Source: Ecdyonurus torrentis (taxonomy: Eukaryota > Arthropoda > Insecta > Ephemeroptera > Heptageniidae). Taken from it: 64,000 bases of DNA. The notes beneath the pieces were generated by a model. That model was given only the letters and a program-made list of their open reading frames with translations. It made no database searches and was not told the DNA's origin. A program made the position numbers and the translations under genes. Location: positions 5,167,964-5,231,963 of the forward strand of contig OX439131.1 in NCBI GenBank assembly GCA_949318235.1. Reading direction: 5' to 3'. Shown in pieces: positions 55,287-64,000 of the stretch (position 1 is the first letter of the stretch; every line of letters begins with the position of its first letter).

Positions 55287-55566
55287 TAGGGTGGTTTCAT
55301 TCATGATAAAATCAACGTCATAAGTGAGTACTAAATAACATTGGCACATTTTGCCAGATTAAAAATACTTCACAATTTTTTTGAGAGCTGTTAAAAGGTT
55401 GAATTAGTACCTCAAGTATGCAAGAAAAATAATAATGACCAAAAGATAGCTAAATTTTCAAAGAAAATAGCCAAAAACAACGTTTGTCCTATGCTGAGCA
55501 ATGTTATTCATTGCTCAAGAAGAGCATCGAAAAGCACTCAGAATGACGTCATGCGTACACACCCTA
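55287..55566. mobile_element. Candidate small MITE with TA duplication
   Basis: A stretch starting tagggtg ends with its complement caccctta-like caccc-ta, giving 7-bp inverted termini. TA lies on both sides (55285-55286 and 55567-55568), as for Tc1/mariner-type elements. The interior is somewhat G+C-richer at its right end and holds TGACGTCA at 55544-55551. The short termini make the call moderate. Confidence 0.45.
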
Positions 55567-56023
55567 TAAAGTTTTAAGCTTTTATTAGTATTGATTTTAA
55601 TTAAACAATTTGTTGCAGTTTCTAAAAAATATTTATTTGTGTATTGTTTTTTTACATAGAGTATCTAGTAAGGTCTTTGATCAGATTGATGAAGTGACTA
55701 CAACTATTTTAATCATTTTTACGTGTATTTTTTAATACCAATATTAACATAAGATCTCCATAATATGCTAAAATTAAAATTTATCATTGGACCAAACTGA
55801 AAGCTATTTTAACAAAACTTAATTATACTCTGAATAATTAAGCAATGGGAATGATGGCTGAATTATTTGAATAAACAAAAAAGTTGAATTAATAATTTTA
55901 TTTCTGAAAATATTGGGTATACATACTGTAGAAATATCACTTATCAGACTTATGAAACCCGGTCGTATGACTTATTTTAACTTTATAATACAGTACTTTA
56001 TTTATAATCTTATTTGGAATAGA

Positions 56024-56111
56024 CCATGAAAAACTAAAAACTAAAAACTAAAAAAAAAAAAAAAAACAAAAAAAAACAAAACAAAAAAAACAAACAAACA
56101 AACAAACAAAC
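56024..56111. repeat. A-rich low-complexity tract, (AAAC)n
   Basis: Starts with three aaaactaaa units, continues as an A run with C interruptions and ends in caaa repeats. Could be a retroposon tail, but no body is recognisable upstream. Confidence 0.9.
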
Positions 56112-56934
56112 TTACTGCAGTAATCAAATTCTATTGGTATTTTACAAAATAATAAAAGCCACAATCTGAAATAATAAGTTTTCTGCATTTATTACAAATT
56201 ACATTACGACTGCACCATATTTGTTCGTCTCCTAGACATAACTGTCCCTAGAGTTTGAACAGACAAAAAAATTTTGAAGTGTATAATTTTAGAAAAGATA
56301 AGTTTATTATTATGTTATTATTTTATGTAATAAATTTTAAGTAATTTTCATATTAAAGCTGCGCATTCTATTGTCTGTGTTCAAATGCGACAAAATAATA
56401 GACGGCATTATGTGTCTAATGGCTTAAAGATTTTTTTTCCTTGTGTGTTTGTTTGAATCATAGTGGAATAGACACTATAAAAATAAAGTGGAGATTTTTC
56501 TTGGCTACTTTCTTTATTTTCTTTAATACAAAAAAAATAATAATACTTGGTCAACTACTCTAGTTTCCGTTCTTGGCTGTTAATAAAAAGTATGAACAAT
56601 ATAAAATATAGAATACTCTATGTAAAAAAAAAAGAGAAGAGAAATAAATAGCCTCTTGAAAAAGTTTTAAATGAACTTGATATCATGTAAGCTAATACAG
56701 TTTTAGTATACTATTGTATAAAAGAGGGGTAAAAAAAAAGTTTTTACTTTAGTAATATTATAAAATAGAATTTTAAAATGTCACAAAAAAATAAGATTTT
56801 TATACTTCAATGAAAGTTGAAATATAAAATTTTAAGTTATGTCTAAATTTGTTAATATTTTTTAAGTTATGAGTGTCTCTTTTTTTTCTCTTGGTTGGTA
56901 TATCAGTTTTCCTCCCAATAAGCTTATCATTCTT

Positions 56935-57190
56935 TCATTGTGAAAAGTGAGTTGCTTGTGGAAAGAGAGAGAGAGAGAGAGATGAGAAAGCTTCTTTTTT
57001 GACGTGGTAAGTTTGCTGAGTGAAGAGTTTTACGGCTCTGATATTGAGCTATATAATAAAGTAGCAACACTGCATACTGGGGAACAAGCGGCAGGCAAGA
57101 AGGGTATGAAAGAGCACGAGGAGCAAAAGTCTCTCGTCGTTGTCATTTTAAACTTTTCTGTGGGCGTTTGAAGTCAATCATGAAGCTGAA
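56935..57190. other. G+C-richer patch following a GA tract
   Basis: A (GA)n tract (56964-56982) is followed by about 200 bp of mixed sequence (for example gaacaagcggcaggcaagaa). A gtaagt at 57007 resembles a donor site, but no matching exon was seen. Confidence 0.2.
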
Positions 57191-59880
57191 GTAACTTGAC
57201 TCACAGATAGAAATTTCTCATTATTATTATTATTATTAGTAAGCTTTATTTCATAGTATATAAAACTTACTGAAAAAAAAAAACAGTAATGGCAAACTTA
57301 TTTTGTAAATCTTACTTAATATTTTAGCATTACAAACAACAAGACTTTTACTTAGAATTTAAATTGTAGTTAAAGAATAACTTTAGTAAAATCTATGAAA
57401 CTACTATAGTGTATATAAATATACTATGTAAACTAACGGAAAAGTTATGAATTGGAAGTAACTGAAAAAATGATATAAAAAGAACATCAAAACTCTAAAC
57501 AAACGTGGTTAAAGTTATTCATTCTATTTTCTGTCTGTAAAAGAAGACTTTTTTTTCTTTTTACAGTTTTCAACCATAACTCTTACTATATTGAATTGAA
57601 ATATTTTGTGGAATAAAATTTACATATACATATGTACCTTAAATGAATAATTAATACTGGAATTTATTGGAAATGAAATATTATGCATAATTAGAACATG
57701 CTTAGTTCTATACTAAATGAAATTCCTGAAAAACCAATTTGCTTCCAGGAAAGTTACTTTCAATATATTGATGTTAATTAGTAAAATACAAGTGGGGTTG
57801 ACTTATCACATTTGTGGTGTTGTTATTTTATGGTTATATCAGAGCCCATAAAAATTCCTCACGGCTACTCATCAAGGAAAATCTAAAGCATTTTTAAGAA
57901 TTCTCACAACCAACCGTGTACAATAATAATAAAGATCCATACGTGTAGTGACATACCACTCGTTTCTTTCAGTAAAATAAGGACATATATGTCATTATTT
58001 ATATTATTTTTGTAAAATTTTGGTATGAAGACCTTTAAAACTAGAACTTTTATTAACCAGGCAGTTCATAATACCATAAAGTTACAACAACATAGATTTT
58101 GTCAGATATAAATACACCTTAAAATATTTAAATATACGTAAAATAAAAGTTTTAGCAGTCTAAAAATAAGCCAAGCAAACAACAATACAAAATAATAAAG
58201 ATACAAATTTATAATAAGAAGTTTTTTAATTTATTTATTAGACATTTTTAGTTTGCAGTAACATTACACTTTTTGTTACATGTTGCAATTTATTCATCGC
58301 GTCATTTTTAGCATTAAATCTAAAAAAAAAAACTAATAACAGTATTAAACAGTATTCTTATTAGTAATAACAATAACTTAAAACAATCTTAAAATTCCCT
58401 AAGCATTTTTTTCTGAATTAAATTACTAATAACTTATATAATTTTTGGCATATTTTCTCCGTCAATTTTGCTATTTACATTTAAATAATCTACAATATTA
58501 TAATATTACTTTAATAATTATAGTAAACAAAATAATAGCATATGAAGCGTGTATGTGTATATTATGCATTAGCACTACAATTAAGATAATATTTTGAAAT
58601 ATTTACAAAACACTGAATGTCTATATTATGATTGTTATTATATAATTAAAAATTAATATAAGAATGTTACTTTCTATGCATTTTGTACAATATTATAGTG
58701 ATATAACAAAATAAATATCAAAACAGGTTAATTATGTTTTTAGTTTATTATTATTTATGACTCTTTAATAATTAAAAAAAAGATAATAAAAATTTAATTA
58801 TGTATGTAGATCAAGTTTTGTGATGATGTAGATTGATGAAAATCTTGCTTTAGTATAACATGAAGCAAAATGAATTCTTGTGCTTTCCTATACATACATA
58901 CAATATCTCTCCTCACTGTTAATTGCAATTAGTGTTAAACAACTTGCTGACTCAGCATCAACCGTCTAATCCGTCTTCAAGTTGATGATATGCGTCCTTC
59001 TTGATTGCGATTATCATCAGATTGCACGCATATACCCAAGCTTTTGCTTGTCTCATAAAATGTTGTATATATACAATCAACGTAGACATTTTAACTCTCT
59101 TCCAAAGTAAAACTAAGTCGTTCATTTTTAACGTCACACTTTTTTTTTTACACTTACTGAAGCTTAAATTTAATAAGGGAAATAATAATTTTGAATCATT
59201 ATTTTGTAATTTTATTTTATTATGTAGAAAAAATTAATAAAATAGAATAAAAACACACAATTAAAAAAAATTGGATCAGCTTTAATTGACGATAAAAATA
59301 TGCATGTAACATTAAAGTTGTACAAATATTAATAGAGATAATTCAACTTTTATTATTTTTATTATTCTTTTTAATATGGGATTATTAAGAGTTGTTAAAA
59401 ATATGTTATACAATTTGTACACCAAAGTATAGAGATTTCCAACAAGATGGTTTTGATGGTTTGAAAAGTGGCCTCTTATCGCACAGTAGGTTTTTCTTAA
59501 TTAATGTCATAATGTTAAAAGGTAAGCAATTCATTACTTTATCTTTCTAAAACGTACTTGATTTCTTAAACAAACCAATTTTATACCTTATTTTATTATC
59601 ATTGCAATTTTCAATTAAAAAAAAATTAGGATTTGGAAGTTTTATGTCTGTTTTTAAATTCTTAATCAGCGCTAAAAAGTTCATGACAAGGTAAAAATAA
59701 TTACGCAATATTTATTCTAGCCTAATTTTAGAAACATTTATTCATAGGTGCATAAATTTAAGCTATATAACAGCATTTATTCACCATAGCAATAATTACA
59801 TATTTCTGATAATAAATAAATCACAATGTACATAACCCATAACATTATCAATGTTTTTAGCATTGACTTATAAAATAATA
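57191..59880. other. No gene seen
   Basis: A+T-rich; a short ATT tract at 57222-57238. Only chance-length frames. Confidence 0.6.
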
Positions 59881-59884
59881 TTAA

Positions 59885-60202
59885 AGGAATAGACCAGAGA
59901 AAAACATAAGCATTTATATCATAAAACACTTGATGGGACTTACATAAATAGCTTTAGTTTGTAGCTCCGTAGTAGTGACCAGAAATTTTAATTTTTGCAA
60001 CCCGCACAACATTTTCATACTAATTTGTGCATGTTTCTGACGTCATAAACATAAATAGTCACGCAATTGCATACTGTACAGTATTGTCACGCCCTCTCGT
60101 GGGGCTACATTAACATTCTGGTAAAAATTGTCAAAGGTTTTGAAGATCCCATTTCGTTTTTATTCATTAAAAAGCACATGTCGGTTTATGTGGTGTATGG
60201 CT
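59885..60202 (+). mobile_element. TTAA-flanked MITE, copy 2
   Basis: A 318-bp relative of the element at 32039-32364, flanked by TTAA at 59881-59884 and 60203-60206. Its ends are aggaatagacca and tggtgtatggct. Shared segments include cacttgatgggacttacat and tctcgtggggctacattaac. It has TGACGTCA at 60038-60045. Confidence 0.8.
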
Positions 60203-60930
60203 TTAAGTTAAAAAAACACAATGAAAAAAATTTAACTTAACAAGGCTTTATAAGATTTTTAATAACATAGTTTCAAGAATTTAATAATATAATACACTCA
60301 TCTTCATAATATTTAAGATGACAAAATATGTATTCATGTAAAAAAGAAGTAGAGCTGCATTGAGATGATTTATATTTACTGCATCGCCCAGCCCGCTGCG
60401 ACATTGAACACGTGTATGTACAGTATGTATGTCCCGCCTTTACGGCTCATGCAAAAGTCTTGCCACACAAATAATATAATCAACACAACTTGCCCTCTAC
60501 CTATTTCAATCATAATATATAACAATTACCCATAATATTTAATATTATTTGAAAATTCATTTTTAATTTAAGGTGTATAATTTAATTTTGCGTATTTTAT
60601 TAGCTGGCTTTCCAGTGCTAGAGCGTCTAATTTGACAAATAAATAGAAAATCAAATTGTGTGCATGAAACTTGTTTTATATATATTATAAATTAATATTT
60701 TCTGAGCTATAAAAACAGCTATTTACCTAGACAATTTTACTATTTTAACGATTTTATTAGAAAATATTTTCTTGCAATATTTTTTCATGATTTTGAAATA
60801 AAAATGACACAACTAAGGGTCATAAAAGAAGTTCAATTAAAAAACAAAACATATTTCTTACTCTTATTAAAAAAAATCTAAAATGAAAAATAGCTATATA
60901 ATCAAAAAATAATATAACAACTTTATTAAT

Positions 60931-61675
60931 CGCTAAGTCCAAGGGTTATCATTAAGGTATGAGACATGGGTATTTGGATTTTTCTCATTTTTACATAAGT
61001 TGTAGTCCTAAACAATGTTAAATTTTTCCAGTGGTCAAAACTTTCAAACTCGATTTTTTCCCGCCAAAATTCAAAAATTTAGTTTTCGTCACTCGCACCT
61101 TAGACTCTACTTTGTCGCACTGTAGCAGAAAAAGCAATTATTATACAAATTTAGTTCTAGTGCCAAATGATACACAAAATAGTGGACAACAAAATACCTG
61201 GCCACTACTTTGACCTAGGTCAACTTTTAAGGTCACATAAGGTCAAGTGAATAATTAAAACTTGATTAAAAAAAAAGCTCCAATTTACTATGAAAAAACG
61301 ATATATACATGTTTTAGAACAACATTTCAGGATTACAAAACTGTTTTCAAAAGCATGGCCAATTCATAAACTTTTATTTAAAAGTGATTTAGGTAGCGCC
61401 ATATATGTAGTGCACTGCGCGTGTGCTCCGCGCCTTCCTCTCCTTACCGGCCAATATAACGTGAAGCACAAAACAATCAAATTAAAATGCACGCTTATAG
61501 TTATTACGACAAACTGTGCATTTTCATACCTGCAAATTTCCTTAAACAACATTTTTATTATATTTTATATTAAATAGTAGTGTAACGCATAAAATTTTTT
61601 TTTCCTGCAAATGTTTTTTATAGTTAAATGAGAGTGTGGCTCGTGGAAAACAATACAGGATGTGATGTACACGAA
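60931..61675 (+). repeat. Left arm of the 2.4-kb inverted repeat
   Basis: This arm ends at its inner side with gtacacgaa and passes directly into unique centre sequence. It contains an AGGTCA half-site cluster at 61211-61245. Confidence 0.9.
61211..61245 (+). promoter_or_regulatory. Cluster of four AGGTCA half-sites (IR0 and DR4), left arm
   Basis: TGACCTAGGTCA (61211-61222) is an inverted pair with no spacer. It is followed by AGGTCA at 61230-61235 and 61240-61245, a direct repeat with 4-bp spacing. Such arrangements are bound by nuclear receptors in animals. The motif is seen directly; function is inferred. Confidence 0.4.
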
Positions 61676-62022
61676 AGAGCATATTTATGAAATAGAGAAT
61701 TAAAATGTTAAAATGTGTTAAAACAATTAAACACTAAAGTTTGTGATAGCTTGCACGTGATGATGCGCGCAAGCTTGTTTGTCACTATATACTCTGCTTC
61801 ATCTCCTTGGCTTCTAATCTTGTACCTGACCGCAGATGGACTCAAGTGCATTCCACTGCAACTTGATTTTAATAATAATTAATATATATCAAAATGCTGT
61901 GCTACAAAAACACGTCCAGCTTGCTCAAAAAACTCTCAAAAACTGATGATATTTCGATCTTGAGTGTATAAAAATATTTAACAAGTTGAAACATCACATT
62001 TTTGAATGCTCTTTCATGTTAA

Positions 62023-62594
62023 CAGTGGCGTAACTACCAGGGGGGAAGAGGGGGAACTTCCCCCGGGCCCGTCAACTTCTGGGGGCCCGTCGGCTTCTGG
62101 GGGGGGGGGGGCCCGTTGATGCTTGGCGCAAAAATAAAAATAAAAAATTGGTAATATTAAGTTTTATGTTGAAAACCGTATTTGAAAGTTAAAATGGATC
62201 AATCAAATAATATGCATTTTGTGACAGAGGGTATTAATATTAACTACATTTTTTTAACAGTCACCACCTTCTAATTTAATTTTCTTTAAATGTCTTCTTC
62301 AAATATCATAATATATTATGTATTTTTTTCTATTTATATAGCAAAAATTAATTATTGACAAAAATTAAAATCATGTATGATAGGCCATTTTAATGATTTT
62401 TTTTTTTTTTTCATGTTAGGGACACTTTTTAATTTTCATTACAAAAAATAGCTTAAAATTTCAGTGCCACGCCCCCTTTTTCAAGATGATTCGCCTGCGG
62501 CGCGCATCCACCCCTCCTCCCCGGCACTGTCCCCCTTTCGGGGGGCCCGTCTCAGATTTTTCCCCCTGGCCAATTTTTTGAAGTTACGCCACTG
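62023..62594. mobile_element. Nested MITE with 13-bp cagtggcgtaact termini
   Basis: The 572-bp element starts cagtggcgtaact and ends with its reverse complement agttacgccactg. Both terminal regions are G- or C-rich. Just inside the left end a unit of about 20 bp starting gggcccgtc is repeated in tandem, followed by a run of 13 G. The flanks ttcatgttaa and ttcgtgtaca match at 7 of 10 positions and may be a worn target duplication; CAG-starting termini with 8-bp duplications are typical of hAT elements. It has no coding capacity. It sits inside the centre of the larger inverted repeat, so it inserted later. Confidence 0.75.
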
Positions 62595-63339
62595 TTCGTG
62601 TACATCACATCCTGTATTGTTTTCCACGAGCCACACTCTCATTTAACTATAAAAAACATTTGCAGGAAAAAAAAATTTTATGCGTTACACTACTATTTAA
62701 TATAAAATATAATAAAAATGTTGTTTAAGGAAATTTGCAGGTATGAAAATGCACAGTTTGTCGTAATAACTATAAGCGTGCATTTTAATTTGATTGTTTT
62801 GTGCTTCACGTTATATTGGCCGGTAAGGAGAGGAAGGCGCGGAGCACACGCGCAGTGCACTACATATATGGCGCTACCTAAATCACTTTTAAATAAAAGT
62901 TTATGAATTGGCCATGCTTTTGAAAACAGTTTTGTAATCCTGAAATGTTGTTCTAAAACATGTATATATCGTTTTTTCATAGTAAATTGGAGCTTTTTTT
63001 TTAATCAAGTTTTAATTATTCACTTGACCTTATGTGACCTTAAAAGTTGACCTAGGTCAAAGTAGTGGCCAGGTATTTTGTTGTCCACTATTTTGTGTAT
63101 CATTTGGCACTAGAACTAAATTTGTATAATAATTGCTTTTTCTGCTACAGTGCGACAAAGTAGAGTCTAAGGTGCGAGTGACGAAAACTAAATTTTTGAA
63201 TTTTGGCGGGAAAAAATCGAGTTTGAAAGTTTTGACCACTGGAAAAATTTAACATTGTTTAGGACTACAACTTATGTAAAAATGAGAAAAATCCAAATAC
63301 CCATGTCTCATACCTTAATGATAACCCTTGGACTTAGCG
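62595..63339 (-). repeat. Right arm of the 2.4-kb inverted repeat
   Basis: This is the reverse complement of the left arm. Its inner edge (ttcgtgtac) directly touches the end of the nested element at 62594. Ten further bases of arm sequence (atgctctttc) reappear at 62006-62015, on the far side of the nested element. Confidence 0.9.
63025..63059 (-). promoter_or_regulatory. Cluster of four AGGTCA half-sites, right arm
   Basis: Mirror copy of the left-arm cluster: the IR0 palindrome is at 63048-63059 and the DR4 half-sites are at 63035-63040 and 63025-63030. Confidence 0.4.
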
Positions 63340-63343
63340 TAAT

Positions 63344-64000
63344 ATATAAACTATAATGAATAAATCCATAATATATTATAGAGAAAAAAAAGAGGTATAA
63401 TAATTTATTTTTCAATATTATATCTATCAAGATTAATTTAACGAAGAAGAAAAAAAAAAATAATGCTTGTGTGTGCATGTATATATACTGTATATATGAG
63501 AATGTATAGAGGCAAAATATATATGTATAAAAAAAAAAAAAAGGAAAGAAGCTTGTCAGACGATGATGATTATTGATGTTCGCGAGTTGACCGACATAAT
63601 ACGCTTGCTTACTTGCTTCGCTATACCTACATAGCATCTTTATCCCATCGTACATCATTAATTATCTCCCTTATTCCTGTCAGAAACTCTATTGTTATTA
63701 CATCAAATCTGGTACGATATGCCAGATGTTTGAAATACCCATAACTAACACACTATACGTACTTTATAATTTATTTATTTTATTACATTTTTTTTTGCAT
63801 ATGTTTAATATGAAACCAAACTTGCTGCAATAAAATCAATACATGTATACATAATAATAAATATATTTTGTTTTAACTTTATGTATGATATTCAATTTAT
63901 TTACAATTGTGTTTATTATCAATCTATTTTTATATTATAATTATAATATAAATAATTGTGTTTGTAAATGAATTATTTTTTTAAAGAAAAAAATTACTGT
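63344..64000. other. No gene seen
   Basis: A+T-rich flank of the 2.4-kb inverted repeat, with short A runs. Confidence 0.6.

Larger units (their letters stand above)
60931..63339. mobile_element. Long inverted-repeat (fold-back) DNA element, TAAT target duplication
   Basis: Two inverted arms of 745 bp (60931-61675 and 62595-63339) flank a 919-bp centre. Every stretch that I compared was identical without gaps: positions pair with a constant sum of 124270, and both homopolymer runs of nine have equal length in each arm. The outer ends read cgctaagtccaaggg. The tetranucleotide TAAT is directly repeated outside both ends (60927-60930 and 63340-63343), which fits a 4-bp target duplication. Four-bp duplications are known for superfamilies such as Sola, Chapaev and Ginger; no transposase remains, so I do not assign one. 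Short open frames of 60, 62 and 95 codons occur identically in both arms and look non-coding. A smaller element is nested in the centre. Confidence 0.85.

Noticed and set aside
61031..61577. 60- and 95-codon frames duplicated in both inverted arms
   Set aside because: Identity between the copies comes from the inverted repeat, not from protein selection; frames of this length are common by chance and no domain is visible.
60931..63339. Assembly artefact as explanation for the perfect inverted repeat
   Set aside because: Not excluded, but the TAAT duplication and the asymmetric nested insertion argue for a real element.

Overview
This window looks like non-coding DNA from an animal nuclear genome, most likely the inside of a large intron or an intergenic desert. 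It is strongly A+T-rich. It has no bacterial-type gene packing and no open frame that I recognise as a protein family. It is crowded with long simple repeats: (TA)n, (GA)n/(CT)n, a (TTTA)n tract of about 240 bp, (AAT)n, (CA)n and T runs. It also carries tRNA-derived SINEs and short inverted-repeat DNA transposons (MITEs). Very long GA/CT and TA arrays with invertebrate-type SINEs suggest an invertebrate; a decapod crustacean would fit. That is a guess from repeat style, not an identification.

The best protein-coding signal is one candidate 63-nt internal exon at 40822-40884 (+). It has a pyrimidine-rich ...ttttag acceptor and a consensus gtaagt donor. It is open in one frame only and preserves frame (phase 1 in, phase 1 out). 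If real, most of the window is the introns on either side of it. Two weaker exon-like frames lie at 54530-54650 and 54936-55112.

Layout: 0-9 kb has a tRNA-SINE (762-1020), a G+C-richer island (2165-2420), a CT tract next to a CRE palindrome (about 5.0 kb), the (TTTA)n array and a (TA)n array. 9-19 kb has a second G+C island, a perfect X-box (RFX-type) site at 10346, a dispersed repeat copy ending in (TA)n at 12.3 kb, and GA/CT arrays, including a convergent CT/GA pair at 17.55-17.76 kb. 18.6-23.4 kb has two minus-strand SINEs with unlike heads but a shared central domain. 32-48 kb has a TTAA-flanked MITE, a fold-back hairpin, the candidate exon, another fold-back, the second copy of the 12.3 kb repeat, and a long-armed TTAA MITE. 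50-60 kb has GA/CT arrays, small inverted-repeat elements and the second copy of the 32 kb MITE.

The most striking structure is a 2.4-kb element at 60931-63339. Its two 745-bp inverted arms show no difference that I could find by eye, and it is flanked by a TAAT duplication. A second inverted-repeat element (62023-62594) is nested at the inner edge of the right arm. Each arm carries a cluster of nuclear-receptor-like AGGTCA half-sites.

The regulatory sequence visible here is mostly carried by repeats. TGACGTCA palindromes occur eight times, six of them inside fold-back or TTAA elements, and CCAATCA motifs recur in several repeats. No operons, rRNA genes, intact tRNA genes or CRISPR arrays were seen.
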